From positions 62,001 through 126,000 of the forward strand of contig CASWRE010000004.1 of assembly GCA_949471785.1 (NCBI GenBank): a stretch of 64,000 nucleotides of DNA, read 5' to 3'. Made by a program: the position numbers and the translations under genes. The notes beneath the pieces are model-generated. The model ran no database searches, had not been told where the DNA came from, and saw only the letters and a list, made by a program, of their open reading frames with translations. The DNA comes from an uncultured Lachnospiraceae bacterium (lineage in GTDB: Bacteria > Bacillota > Clostridia > Lachnospirales > Lachnospiraceae). Shown here in pieces: positions 1-8,587 of this stretch. Within the stretch, counting starts at the first letter, position 1; every line of letters begins with the position of its first letter.

Positions 1-2
1 AG

Positions 3-800
3 CCCAATAATTTTATCCTGGACGATATCACAAAATGGCGGGATGTGATCAAAGCGCCCGAGTATCCCGAGCGTATAGACTGGGAATATATGGTGAAAAA
101 GGATGAGCAGGTATTCGGTTATGACCCGGCAAAAAATGCCCGTATGTGTGTGATCGGCATCATGCCGTTTCAGAGCCTCATGGAGTTCATGGGCTTTAAT
201 GAGGGGCTGATCGCGATGGCGGAGGAGCCGGAGGAGTGTCTGGCTTTGCTGGATTATATGAGCGATTTCTACATGCCTTTAGTGGAGGCCGCCGTAAATT
301 ACTATCATCCGGATTGTATGTATCTTCTGGACGATACGGCTACGAAATATAATCCCTTTATATCTGTCAGCATGTACCGGGAGATCCTAAAGCCTATTTA
401 TACGAAACTAACCAGGCCGGCGGTGGAGAGGGGGATTCCGATTCAGTTCCACAACTGCGGGCGGTGCGAGGATTTCATTGACGATATGCTGGATTTCGGC
501 GTAAAGATTCTGGAACCCCTGCAGACGGAGAATCATCTGGCGGATATCAAGAAAAAATATGCCGGCAGGCTGATCATGGCGGGCTGCTATGACTGGAATC
601 CGCCGGTGGACTGGCCGAATGTGGACGAGGAAAAAGTGCGTCAGGATGTCCGCGATGTGATTGACGCCTTTGCCCCCGGCGGAGGGTTTATGGCGACGGC
701 AGGCTCCATCGGCCAGGTGGGCGATGAAGTGATGGCAAAAGTCAACATGTGGTGCGCAGATGAATTACATAAATATTGTCAGGATTATTACATCCGCTGA
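3..800 (+). CDS. Uroporphyrinogen decarboxylase (URO-D) / cobamide methyltransferase family protein, 5' partial
   Basis: The reading frame is open from the first bases of the window, so the GTG at 45 is not the start and the N-terminus lies upstream. The visible part is the C-terminal two thirds of a URO-D fold protein. It carries the HNCGRCEDF segment typical of the methyltransferase branch (MtaA/CmuA-like), where a His and Cys bind zinc to activate a thiol or methyl acceptor, and a downstream GxxGxCYDW-like strand (MAGCYDWN). In Clostridia such proteins usually work with corrinoid proteins in methyl transfer rather than in haem synthesis. A CobW-type GTPase gene follows 67 bases later, which fits a metal- or cobamide-dependent enzyme. 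The family call is firm; the substrate is unknown. Confidence 0.8.
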   Translation, partial: PNNFILDDITKWRDVIKAPEYPERIDWEYMVKKDEQVFGYDPAKNARMCVIGIMPFQSLMEFMGFNEGLIAMAEEPEECLALLDYMSDFYMPLVEAAVNYYHPDCMYLLDDTATKYNPFISVSMYREILKPIYTKLTRPAVERGIPIQFHNCGRCEDFIDDMLDFGVKILEPLQTENHLADIKKKYAGRLIMAGCYDWNPPVDWPNVDEEKVRQDVRDVIDAFAPGGGFMATAGSIGQVGDEVMAKVNMWCADELHKYCQDYYIR

Positions 801-867
801 GTGAATGTGGGAAGAGGCGGGCCGCGGGTCCGCCCTTTGGCAGACAAGAAGGAAAGTGGGCGTGGAA

Positions 868-1488
868 ATGATGAAAATGATTATTTTGGGCGGCTTTTTG
901 GGGGCCGGCAAGACGTCCCTCATGCTGCAGATGGCACGATATCTGGTGGGGGAAGAGCAGGAGACCGCCGCGAAGGTCGTGATCCTGGAAAACGAGATCG
1001 GCGAAGTGAGCATTGACGACAAAATACTGGCGGGCAGGGGATTCGAGGTGTCTACCATGTTTTCCGGCTGTGTTTGCTGTACGACCGCGGGGGAACTGGT
1101 ATCCAATGTGTACCGGATACAGGAAACATTTCATCCGGAATGGCTCATTTTGGAGGCTACAGGGGTGGCCTATCCCCTTCGGATTAAAGAGAACATAGAA
1201 CGTTCCGTCCGCCTGAAGTCCGGCAGGATTTTCTGCGTGGCGGACGCCGGGCGCTGGTTCAGGCTGCGGAAGGCCATGGAAGCGTTTATGCGGGATCAGC
1301 TCGACCAGGCGGACGTCATTTTTATTAACAAGATGGACGATGTGGATGAAGAAACGTTAAAGCAGGTGGAAGAGTCCGTCCGGGATTTCAATCGTACGGG
1401 AAAATGCATTCCCGTATCGGCGATCCATCCTATAGAGGACGCTGTGTGGAGGCAGGTTTTTGAAGAACCAGGGGAGGGAGACGCATGA
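868..1488 (+). CDS. Short CobW/COG0523-type metallochaperone GTPase
   Basis: A 206-residue GTPase of the CobW/HypB/UreG (SIMIBI) group. It has a Walker A loop GGFLGAGKTSL at the N-terminus, the metal-binding CxCC motif in SGCVCCTTAGEL, and the guanine-specificity motif NKMDD. Family members use GTP hydrolysis to load zinc, cobalt or nickel into client proteins. I chose ATG 868, preceded by AGAAGGAAAG, because the ORF-track start at 805 adds 21 residues unlike the family before the first strand. The usual C-terminal CobW domain is missing: the protein stops soon after the GTPase core. Its stop overlaps the start of a histidine-rich gene (ATGA), so the two are translationally coupled and may act as the two halves of one metallochaperone. 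Confidence 0.8.
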   Translation: MMKMIILGGFLGAGKTSLMLQMARYLVGEEQETAAKVVILENEIGEVSIDDKILAGRGFEVSTMFSGCVCCTTAGELVSNVYRIQETFHPEWLILEATGVAYPLRIKENIERSVRLKSGRIFCVADAGRWFRLRKAMEAFMRDQLDQADVIFINKMDDVDEETLKQVEESVRDFNRTGKCIPVSAIHPIEDAVWRQVFEEPGEGDA

Positions 1489-2120
1489 GTAAAACAGAGG
1501 CAGAGAAGGCCTGCGGGCAGGAAAACAGCCGCAACCATGAGCATCACGATGAGCATGATCATAAAAATAGCCATGATCATAAGCATGACTGCGGCCACAG
1601 CCATGGTCACGGCCACAGCCATGGTCACGGCCACAGCCACGATCAGGCATGCGGCCATGACCACAACCATAATCGCGACTGCAGCCACGACCACGGCCAC
1701 GATCACGACTGCGGCCATCACCATGACCATGAATGCAACCACCATCATCATGAGCATGAGCACCACCATACGGAGGAGATTCCGTCTGTCAGCGTGTATA
1801 CCCATGATATGGCGGTGGTGGGGTCGGTCCGGTGCAGGATCAGCGGAACCTATGAGGCGGCTCTTGACCGTCTCCAGTCCTGCATGGCGCAGGCGGCCGG
1901 GGCAGTGGAATCGGCGGGCGGCCTGATCGGGCATGTCAAAGCTTACGCGAAGGAAGAGGCCAGAAGCTGTATGCTTTCCATTACGGAGGGAGAAGATATC
2001 CAGAAAAAGGATGTCTGTGGGAACGGCATCTATGCAGAGAGCGCCAGCATCGTATTCGGCGTGACGACAGAGGTACTGGAGAACATACTGAGAGAGGCTT
2101 TTGCAGAATATCTGGTATAA
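1485..2120 (+). CDS. Histidine-rich metal-binding protein coupled to CobW GTPase
   Basis: A 211-residue protein. Its first ~100 residues are dominated by His with Asp, Gly and scattered Cys (runs such as HSHGHGHSHGHGHSH and HHDHECNHHHHEHEHHH). The remaining ~110 residues form an ordinary mixed-composition domain ending in LREAFAEYLV. His-rich tracts bind Ni, Zn or Co and occur as tails or loops in HypB, UreE, SlyD and COG0523 proteins; here the tract is on its own polypeptide fused to a small C-terminal domain I do not recognise (it could stand in for the absent CobW C-terminal domain). The start overlaps the upstream GTPase stop by 4 bases. The DNA contains an 18-bp tandem repeat in the His tract. 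The metal and client are unknown. Confidence 0.75.
   Translation: MSKTEAEKACGQENSRNHEHHDEHDHKNSHDHKHDCGHSHGHGHSHGHGHSHDQACGHDHNHNRDCSHDHGHDHDCGHHHDHECNHHHHEHEHHHTEEIPSVSVYTHDMAVVGSVRCRISGTYEAALDRLQSCMAQAAGAVESAGGLIGHVKAYAKEEARSCMLSITEGEDIQKKDVCGNGIYAESASIVFGVTTEVLENILREAFAEYLV
1593..1640 (+). repeat. 18-bp tandem repeat in the His-rich coding tract
   Basis: The unit GGCCACAGCCATGGTCAC occurs twice in full and a third time in part, encoding repeated Gly-His-Ser-His-Gly-His. It is a likely site of slippage-driven length change in the histidine tract. Confidence 0.8.
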
Positions 2121-2148
2121 AGCCGCCGGAAGAAACGGGGGGAAAACG

Positions 2149-2466
2149 ATGGACGGCAACAGAAAGAAAGCGGTTTGGAAAGATACGGTTCCGGAACAGT
2201 TAAAGCCGGTGGGAAATCCGGAGGGCGACCTGAATCTGAAGGAGATGCTGCACAGCAGATCGGTGATTGCCGGTCTGATTGCGGCCTGCCTGGGCATACT
2301 GATTGCCTTTGTCAGCTATAAATTCTGTACGGGCCATTTGCGGATGCTGCTGGCTTTTGCGGCGGCGGCGCTGGCGTTCACAGGCACGGGTCAGATCACG
2401 AAGTACATCAACGACAATACCGTGGCCCATGCGCAGGGACGGAGGGAAACCGGGAAGCGGGACTGA
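2149..2466 (+). CDS. Small two-helix membrane protein, unknown function
   Basis: A 105-residue protein with a polar N-terminal ~35 residues and two hydrophobic helices (around VIAGLIAACLGILIAFVSY and MLLAFAAAALAFTGTG), followed by a basic tail. I placed the start at ATG 2149, after ACGGGGGGAAAAC; the ORF track starts earlier and overlaps the His-rich gene. It lies 28 bases after that gene in the same direction, so it is probably co-transcribed with the CobW/His-rich pair. I do not recognise the family. Confidence 0.6.
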   Translation: MDGNRKKAVWKDTVPEQLKPVGNPEGDLNLKEMLHSRSVIAGLIAACLGILIAFVSYKFCTGHLRMLLAFAAAALAFTGTGQITKYINDNTVAHAQGRRETGKRD

Positions 2467-2481
2467 TCCGGAAACTATACA

Positions 2482-2521
2482 AAACCGGCGAAGCAATAGC
2501 TGTATATTGCTCCGCCGGTTT
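2482..2521. terminator. Bidirectional terminator between convergent genes
   Basis: A long hairpin (AAACCGGCGAAGCAAT, 8-base loop, ATTGCTCCGCCGGTTT; one mismatch) lies between the small membrane protein gene and the convergent PilZ gene. A and T runs on either side let it serve both strands. Confidence 0.75.
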
Positions 2522-2548
2522 CGGCATTTTCTGAACAGATTCTGGCGT

Positions 2549-2887
2549 TTATTTGTCATTAACGATCTGGTAAACGCCGATTCTGGAGGAATCCATTTCC
2601 GGCATTCCCACAAAAACGGCGCCGTAGCCGTATCCATGATCTTCATCTTTCAGGTCGATCCGCACGATCCGCAAAAATGCGTGGATGACTTCTTCCGTCC
2701 AGATAGTCAGATAGGTTTCGTATACTTCACCGATCTGCAACGCTTCTTTACATTCAAAACCGATGCCCGATTTGGACAAATCGACGATCTCAATGGTTAT
2801 TTCTTTACTGCTGCCGTCGTCAAGCCTCTTGATGACGAGCCTGGAGGGCAGCTCGGTTCTCTTATCCAGTCTTCTTTCTTCCTGCAT
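2549..2887 (-). CDS. PilZ-domain protein (cyclic-di-GMP binding)
   Basis: A stand-alone 112-residue PilZ domain. The N-terminus has the RxxxR c-di-GMP-binding pattern (RLDKRTELPSR), followed by the D/NxSxxG motif in DLSKSGIGFE. The C-terminal part is the beta barrel, with GYGAVFVGM near the end. Both ligand-contact motifs look intact, so binding of c-di-GMP is likely. The ATG is preceded by AGAGAGGT. It is monocistronic, with its own promoter and a roughly 100-base leader. Nothing nearby identifies the output pathway; surface polysaccharide or motility control are family-typical possibilities. Confidence 0.85.
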   Translation of the reverse strand: MQEERRLDKRTELPSRLVIKRLDDGSSKEITIEIVDLSKSGIGFECKEALQIGEVYETYLTIWTEEVIHAFLRIVRIDLKDEDHGYGYGAVFVGMPEMDSSRIGVYQIVNDK

Positions 2888-2995
2888 AGCCTATACCTCT
2901 CTTCCGGTTTTGGATTGTAACTGTTCCGTTCGTTTTCCGTTACTTTTGATGAACCATTTCCATGCGTCAACCCATGCGCACGGTTTATAAAAAAT

Positions 2996-3024
2996 ATTAT
3001 AATCCGTTCGGCCATAGAAGTCAA
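2996..3024 (-). promoter_or_regulatory. Sigma-A-type promoter for the PilZ gene
   Basis: On the minus strand, TTGACT and TATAAT are separated by 17 bases. The predicted transcript starts about 100 bases upstream of the PilZ ATG. Confidence 0.65.
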
Positions 3025-3090
3025 ACGGAATGAAAAGCAATCTCTATATCTTCTGGCAGGTTTTTTTCTGTTTGTTCTGCGCTTTTGAAG

Positions 3091-3119
3091 ATGACAAATA
3101 TTTTTAATTAAGATATACT
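3091..3119 (+). promoter_or_regulatory. Promoter for the sugar-sensing operon
   Basis: ATGACA and TATACT are separated by 17 bases, about 60 bases before the start of the first binding-protein gene at 3179. Confidence 0.55.
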
Positions 3120-3178
3120 GTTACATATTAAGCATGTATTTCCCGTGGATCAAAATTCCATGGCGGAAAGGAACAGAT

Positions 3179-4204
3179 ATGAGAAAAAAGGCAATGGGAA
3201 TCCTGCTGGCGGTGATGACTCTGCTGCTGATGGTTTTGTTTGTGGCTCTGCGCAGGTTCGGCCAGGGCGTTTATACCCAGTATCAGGAGACATATGAGAC
3301 CTATGACCAGCATTATGTGATGATCACGGACGGCGAGGACAGCGATTTCTGGAATACGGTATATGACAGCGCCCTGGCCGAGGCCAGGCGGGAAGGCGTG
3401 TATATCGAGCGTTTTGGCGAGGGGCTGGCCGTGAATTACAGCCGCAATGAGCTGTTGAAGATGGCGATACAGGCGTCCGTGGACGGGATTATTGTACCGG
3501 GGGATGAGGACGAGGAAACCATAGCGCTGATCAATGAGGCCGTGGAAAAGGGTATCCCGGTAGTCACGGTGCTACGGGACAGTAGCAGCAGCCTTCGGAA
3601 ATGTTTCGTGGGTAACAACAGCTATAATCTCGGGCAGGAATATGGACGGCAGATCCTGGAGATCTTGCCGGAGGACGGAAGGAAAGGCACGGTGATGGTC
3701 CTGGTGAACGAGAGCAAGGCGGACACCAGTCAGAATCTGACGCTGCTTGGCATTCGTGAGACCCTGGAGCAGGAGCTGGGAAAAAATATTCCGGCGGTGG
3801 AGTCCCGGCTGGTGGATAATACAGGAAACTTCAGCGCGGAAGAATCCATCAGGGACATTTTTCTGGACCCACAGGAAATGCCGGATATTCTGCTCTGCCT
3901 CAATGAGGTCTACACCCGCTGCGCTTACCAGGCGGCCGTGGACTATAATGAGGTGGGGACGGTGCAGATCCTGGGCTATTATGATTCGGAAACGATTCTG
4001 AACGCTGTGGCGAAAAATATTGTTTATTCGACGATCACGATGGATGCGGAACAGATGGGGCGTCTCTGTGTCCAGGCCCTGGAGGAATACCGGCAGACCG
4101 GTTATACCAACAGCTATATGGCGGTGGACACCCGGCTGATCGGCATGGAAGAGGCGGAAAAACTGCTGAACGATCGTCAGGGAACCGAAGAATCCGCAGA
4201 ATAA
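3179..4204 (+). CDS. Membrane-anchored periplasmic-binding-type sugar sensor protein
   Basis: A 341-residue protein with one N-terminal hydrophobic helix (GILLAVMTLLLMVLFVAL) and no lipobox cysteine, so it is probably an uncleaved anchor. The rest is a type I periplasmic binding fold (Peripla_BP_4): YVMITDGEDSDFW opens it, DGIIVPGDEDEE and GIPVVTVLRDS follow, and the second lobe includes VGNNSYNLGQEYGRQI. The start at 3179 is preceded by GGAAAGGAA; the upstream ATG at 3134 has no RBS. The gene precedes a YesM-type kinase and YesN-type regulator. In Clostridia such proteins (for example XylFII with LytS/YesN) bind sugar outside and signal through the kinase, and I infer that role here. Confidence 0.75.
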   Translation: MRKKAMGILLAVMTLLLMVLFVALRRFGQGVYTQYQETYETYDQHYVMITDGEDSDFWNTVYDSALAEARREGVYIERFGEGLAVNYSRNELLKMAIQASVDGIIVPGDEDEETIALINEAVEKGIPVVTVLRDSSSSLRKCFVGNNSYNLGQEYGRQILEILPEDGRKGTVMVLVNESKADTSQNLTLLGIRETLEQELGKNIPAVESRLVDNTGNFSAEESIRDIFLDPQEMPDILLCLNEVYTRCAYQAAVDYNEVGTVQILGYYDSETILNAVAKNIVYSTITMDAEQMGRLCVQALEEYRQTGYTNSYMAVDTRLIGMEEAEKLLNDRQGTEESAE

Positions 4205-4242
4205 GAGGAGGCTGGCCTGGCGGGCCGGAGAAGAGGTAGCGT

Positions 4243-5754
4243 ATGCGTGTAAAAAAGCTGATGGCAGAAAAATGGAAGTATTTGACACTGCAGCAGAAGC
4301 TGTCCCTTTTCTTTGTCATGACGGCGATGGCCATCCTGGCGGTCAATCTGTATATGTATGCCGTGCTGAACGCCATGGCGGAGCGGGTGGAGGAGGTTTA
4401 TGTCAGCAATGTCAGCCTCAATGAGCTGGCCCAGGCCCTGGATTATGTCCAGGACAGTATGGAGAGCTACCTGAATACTAAAAGTTCGGAGGCCATGGAG
4501 GCTTACTACCGGAGCGACCAGCAGTACCGGCAGCTCCAGGAAGGGCTCAATGACCGGGCCGCGGATAATGAAATCCTGCTGACGGAAAAAAATATCCGCA
4601 GTCTCTCGGAAACGTATCTGGAGCTGGCGGCTTCGGTCATTCAGGCCAAACGGGGTCGCAATGTGGAAAGATACGGAGCCCTTTATGAGGATGCCCGCCT
4701 GCTTTATGAGGAGATACATACGTTCATTTATAGCCTGAATAATGAACAGTTTAAAGACAATTCCAGAAACTATCAGGCGTTGATGAATTCACTGCGGAAT
4801 ATGGAATTGACCAGCGTGGTCATCCTGCTTCTGGTGCAGCTGGTGAATGTGAGCCTGATTATTGTGAGTACGCGGGCCATCACGAAGCCCCTCCAGCATC
4901 TGGCGGCTGTGGCCGATGAAGTGGCCGGGGGAAATTTTGAGGTGGAGCAGATCCCGGTGCAGAGTATGGATGAGGTGGGGATTGTGACGGGGGCCTTCAA
5001 TCAGATGGTGGGAAATATCCGTGAGTATATTTGCCGGCTGCAGCAGACCATGGAGCGGGAGAACCAGTTAATGGAGCGGGAATTGATGATGCAGAGCCAT
5101 TTGAAGGACGCCCAGCTTAAGTACCTGCAGGCGCAGATTAACCCGCATTTTCTGTTTAATACGCTGAATGCGGGCGCCCAGCTGGCTATGATGGAGGACG
5201 CCCGGCGAACGGGAGAATTTCTGGAAAATATGGCTGCTTTTTTTCGCTATAACGTGCGCAGGAACGACCAGGACGCCACTCTGGCAGAGGAAATCCGTCT
5301 GGTAGACAACTACATATATATTCTGAACGTCCGCTTTTCCGGGGAGATCCTGTTTTCCAGGGAGGTAGACGAAGGCGTGCTAAAGGTGCGGGTGCCCAGC
5401 ATGATTTTACAGCCGCTGGTGGAGAACGCGGTGAATTATGGCATTCGCAATATCGAACGGGAGGGCAGGATTGAACTGTCCGTGTATTGGCAGGACGGAA
5501 ATATTTGCATCAGTGTGTGGGATAACGGCGCGGGTATGGAGCCGGAGAGGATACGGCAGGTGCTGGCCGGAGAGGTAAAGGAAACGGAACCCGGTTCCAG
5601 CTCCAACGGCGTGGGTATGCATAATGTGATGGAGCGTTTGCGGCTGTATTTCCATGGCCGGGCGAAGCTGGAGATCTTTAGTGAGGGAAAAGACAGGGGA
5701 ACGGAAGTATTGATCACGATCCCTGGGGAGGAGGAAAAGGAATGTACCGAATAA
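4243..5754 (+). CDS. YesM/LytS-type sensor histidine kinase
   Basis: A 503-residue integral membrane kinase. There is one helix near residues 20-42, an extracellular segment of about 140 residues, a second helix around 185-205, a HAMP domain (TKPLQHLAAVADEVAGGNF) and a coiled linker. The His_kinase domain has the H-box QINPHFLFNTLN, with the phosphorylated His at about 302. A HATPase_c domain carries an N-box (LVENAVNYGIRN) and G-boxes (WDNGAGM, GVGMHNV). The extracellular part has no recognised small-molecule fold, consistent with sensing via the neighbouring binding proteins. The end overlaps the regulator gene by 13 bases, so the pair is translationally coupled. Confidence 0.9.
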   Translation: MRVKKLMAEKWKYLTLQQKLSLFFVMTAMAILAVNLYMYAVLNAMAERVEEVYVSNVSLNELAQALDYVQDSMESYLNTKSSEAMEAYYRSDQQYRQLQEGLNDRAADNEILLTEKNIRSLSETYLELAASVIQAKRGRNVERYGALYEDARLLYEEIHTFIYSLNNEQFKDNSRNYQALMNSLRNMELTSVVILLLVQLVNVSLIIVSTRAITKPLQHLAAVADEVAGGNFEVEQIPVQSMDEVGIVTGAFNQMVGNIREYICRLQQTMERENQLMERELMMQSHLKDAQLKYLQAQINPHFLFNTLNAGAQLAMMEDARRTGEFLENMAAFFRYNVRRNDQDATLAEEIRLVDNYIYILNVRFSGEILFSREVDEGVLKVRVPSMILQPLVENAVNYGIRNIEREGRIELSVYWQDGNICISVWDNGAGMEPERIRQVLAGEVKETEPGSSSNGVGMHNVMERLRLYFHGRAKLEIFSEGKDRGTEVLITIPGEEEKECTE

Positions 5755-7343
5755 TACTGGCGGATGACGAGGGGATCGTGCTGGATTCTCTGACCATGAT
5801 CATAAACCGGAGCTTTCCGGATCAATGCCGGATCAAGACGGCCAAAACCGGGCGGGCGGTCATCGAGCTGGCTGAGAGCTTCCGGCCGGATCTCATATTC
5901 ATGGATATCCAGATGCCAGGCATCAACGGTATCGAAGCCATACGGGAGATCAAAAAAAGTAATCCGGCCGTGATGTTCATTGTGCTGACCGCCTATGACA
6001 AGTTTGACTATGCCAGAGAGGCTGTCAATCTGGGGGTGCTGGAGTACATGAACAAGCCGTTCAGCGCCAAGACGATCACTGAGGTGCTGACCCGGGCAAT
6101 GAAGGCCATTGATTCCAAACGCAAGAAACGCAGCGATGACCTGAAGATCAAAGAGAAGATGGAGACGGTAGTGCCCATTATCGAGAACGGCTTTGTGTAT
6201 TCCGTCATGTTCCAGGAGAGTTTCGATGAGGATGTGGAGAATTACAAGCAGCTTTTGGGACTGGACGCGGATTACGGCTGTATGCTGGCGCTGGCTATGG
6301 GTGACGAACAGAAGGAAAACCGGATGGTAAACGCGGTGGGGGCAGGCGTCCGTACACAGATGAGTTATATTCAGGTGCGGGAGCTCTTAAAGGAGACCTG
6401 GGATTGCGTGGTGGGTTCTGTGATTGCCAACCGGATTCCGGTATTTCTTCCCATGGAAAAGAAAAAAATGGATTATGAAAGGCGTATCGGTATGATTGAT
6501 GTCTGCCGGGAACTGGCCCGGCGGCTGAAGCGGCTGACGGATATTTCTTTCCGCATTGGGATCGGCTCGGTGCGGAAGCTGAACGAAAGTATGGAATCCT
6601 ATGAGGAAGCCCTGAAGGCGCTTGCCAATTCCACCGGCAGCGTGGCTCATGTGGATGACCTGCCGATCCAGTGCCGTTACGACGAAGAATATCCCATTGA
6701 TCTGGAAAATGAATTGTTTGAGAGTCTGCAGAGCGGCAGCCGGGAGGAATGCGAGCGTTTGGCAGCCCGCTATTTTGACTGGATGTTGGAGAACTACGAT
6801 GAACAGAATGTCAGTGTGCGGTTAAAGGTGTTGGAGTTTGTGCTGTGGGCGGAGCATGAGGTATATGTGAGCGGCGGCCTGACCTATCATTTTGAGGACA
6901 GGGCCGATTATCTGCCCCGGGTTTATAATGTTCGGAAGAACAGTGAGCTGCGGGAATGGTTTGTGTCGAAATTCAGCGCGGCCTGCAACGCCATGAGCAC
7001 CAAGAAGGAAGAACATGAGAACCGGCTGGTGGCCCGGGCCCAGAGCTATATACGGGAGCATTACAGGCGGGATCTGTCTTTGGATGAGGTGTCCCGTCAG
7101 CTGGATTTGAGCCCCTATTATTTCAGTAAGCTTTTTAAGGAAGAGACCGGCAGTAATTTTGTGGAATATGTGACCAATTTAAGGATTTCCAGGGCCAAGG
7201 AGCTTCTGGCCGGGGACGACTGCAGCATTAAGGAAATCTGTGCCGAGGTGGGCTATAGCGATCCTAATTATTTCAGTCGGATATTCAAGAGGAATGCAGG
7301 CGGCATGACCCCCACGGAATACAGGGAGAGGGAGCGTGGATGA
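5742..7343 (+). CDS. YesN-type response regulator with AraC DNA-binding domain
   Basis: A 533-residue regulator. The N-terminal receiver domain has acidic pocket residues in ILADDEG, phosphoacceptor Asp55 in IFMDIQMPG and the conserved Lys in NKPFSAKT. A ~250-residue middle region follows. The C-terminal double helix-turn-helix of the AraC/XylS family (about 430-530) includes LDEVSRQLDLSPYYFSKLFK and IKEICAEVGYSDPNYFSRIFK. The start follows GGAGGAGGAAAAGG inside the kinase gene. The likely targets are the sugar transporter genes downstream; no operator repeats could be assigned by eye. Confidence 0.9.
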   Translation: MYRIILADDEGIVLDSLTMIINRSFPDQCRIKTAKTGRAVIELAESFRPDLIFMDIQMPGINGIEAIREIKKSNPAVMFIVLTAYDKFDYAREAVNLGVLEYMNKPFSAKTITEVLTRAMKAIDSKRKKRSDDLKIKEKMETVVPIIENGFVYSVMFQESFDEDVENYKQLLGLDADYGCMLALAMGDEQKENRMVNAVGAGVRTQMSYIQVRELLKETWDCVVGSVIANRIPVFLPMEKKKMDYERRIGMIDVCRELARRLKRLTDISFRIGIGSVRKLNESMESYEEALKALANSTGSVAHVDDLPIQCRYDEEYPIDLENELFESLQSGSREECERLAARYFDWMLENYDEQNVSVRLKVLEFVLWAEHEVYVSGGLTYHFEDRADYLPRVYNVRKNSELREWFVSKFSAACNAMSTKKEEHENRLVARAQSYIREHYRRDLSLDEVSRQLDLSPYYFSKLFKEETGSNFVEYVTNLRISRAKELLAGDDCSIKEICAEVGYSDPNYFSRIFKRNAGGMTPTEYRERERG

Positions 7344-8392
7344 GAGAGAAAAAGAGATGGCCTCTGATCATGGGGCTGGTGTTGTGGCTGTTTGTCCTTG
7401 TCGGATGCGCTGCACCGGGGAGGACGGAACCTCCCGAGCAGGAGGAGCAGGATGAGGCAAAGATCCAGATTGGGATTACGTTCGATTCTTTCCTGATTGA
7501 ACGGTGGCAGAGGGACCGGGATGTATTTGTCTCTGCGGCGCAGGAGCTTGGTGCGGAAGTGAACGTGCAGAACGCCAACGGCAGTATGGATGAACAGGTG
7601 AAGCAGATCGACTATTTTATCAGTAAAAAGATGGACGTCATCGTGATTATCTGTGTGGCGGCGGACCCCGCCCACATGGTGGCGGCGGTGGAGAAAGCCC
7701 ACCGGGCGGGGATTCCGGTCATTGCCTATGACCGTCTGATTCCGGAGGCGAATGTGGATCTGTACATTTCCTTTGATAATGAGGAGGTGGGGCGGCTGAT
7801 GGCCCGCCATATGCGGGAACATCTGAAAGATAAGGGAACGCTGCTGCAGGTGTGCGGCCCCCTGGAAGACAACAATGTTTCCCTGGTTATGGGCGGTTTC
7901 GCGGAGATACTCGGCCGGTATACGCTGCGCATTGATCATACAGAGTATGCGGAGGGCTGGCTGTCGGAGACGGGGTTTACCGCCGCCAGCGCCTACCTGG
8001 CGGATCATGATCCTCCCGACGGCATTATGTGCGGCAATGACAGTATCGCGGGCCAGGCCATCCGCGCTCTTTCCGAGCGTCGTCTGGCCGGAAGTGTCTG
8101 CGTGGTGGGGCAGGACGCCGACCTGGACGCATGCCAGCGGATCGTGGAGGGGACTCAGTGCATGACGGTCTATAAGCCGGTGGAGAAGCTGGCCAGAAGG
8201 GCCGCGGAGCTGGCCGTCGCGATGGCGGATGAGGAGAATATGGTCATCTTTACCGAGGTGAAGAATGACGGCATCTATGATGTGCCCTATGAGAATCTGG
8301 CCCCGGAGGCGGTGACAAAGGAAAATATGGATGAGGTAATCACCGGGAAGTACCATGAGGAGAGCGATATTTACCTGAATGTCCGGCGGTAG
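7340..8392 (+). CDS. Sugar-binding lipoprotein (XylF/ChvE-like), second binding protein of the sensing operon
   Basis: A 350-residue lipoprotein with signal peptide and lipobox LVGC (Cys at about 21). The type I periplasmic-binding fold is close to xylose/multiple-sugar binding proteins: IGITFDSFLIERWQRDRD, VIAYDRLIPEANVDLYISFD, and VVGQDADLDACQRIVEGTQ near the hinge. ATG 7340 overlaps the regulator stop (ATGA), so it belongs to the kinase/regulator operon. It shares clear features with the ChvE-like protein at 8588 (IAYDRLI, SFDN, GQD) but is separated from it by a strong terminator. It may be a sensor-type or accessory binding protein rather than the main transport one. Confidence 0.85.
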   Translation: MREKKRWPLIMGLVLWLFVLVGCAAPGRTEPPEQEEQDEAKIQIGITFDSFLIERWQRDRDVFVSAAQELGAEVNVQNANGSMDEQVKQIDYFISKKMDVIVIICVAADPAHMVAAVEKAHRAGIPVIAYDRLIPEANVDLYISFDNEEVGRLMARHMREHLKDKGTLLQVCGPLEDNNVSLVMGGFAEILGRYTLRIDHTEYAEGWLSETGFTAASAYLADHDPPDGIMCGNDSIAGQAIRALSERRLAGSVCVVGQDADLDACQRIVEGTQCMTVYKPVEKLARRAAELAVAMADEENMVIFTEVKNDGIYDVPYENLAPEAVTKENMDEVITGKYHEESDIYLNVRR

Positions 8393-8442
8393 ACCCGTGG
8401 TTTTGTCGGATGTAAACAACAGAGTACACAGGATTTTTTTGC

Positions 8443-8482
8443 ACAGGATATTTTTGCGGAGAGCAAAAATATCCTGTTTTTT
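8443..8482 (+). terminator. Rho-independent terminator of the sensing operon
   Basis: A perfect 15-bp stem (ACAGGATATTTTTGC and its complement) with a 5-base loop and a T6 run. It separates the sensor operon from the transporter genes, so the transporter must have its own promoter after this point. Confidence 0.9.
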
Positions 8483-8587
8483 CCTGTCATGGCGTATTTC
8501 TGCTGTGAAAAATGTACAGAAAGAGGCAAGTTTGTCCTGCGAAAAAGATGGTATAGTCTTACTATCAAAAAAGGAGGATTCCAAAAA

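Noticed and set aside
1296-2297. 333-residue minus-strand ORF opposite the His-rich gene
   Set aside because: Its Val/Met/Ala-rich stretch is the antisense of His codons in a low-complexity tract; the plus-strand gene is coupled to CobW.
8521-8570. Promoter immediately upstream of chvE
   Set aside because: TATAGT at 8552 lacks a properly spaced -35 box, so I could not support a specific promoter although one must exist after the terminator.
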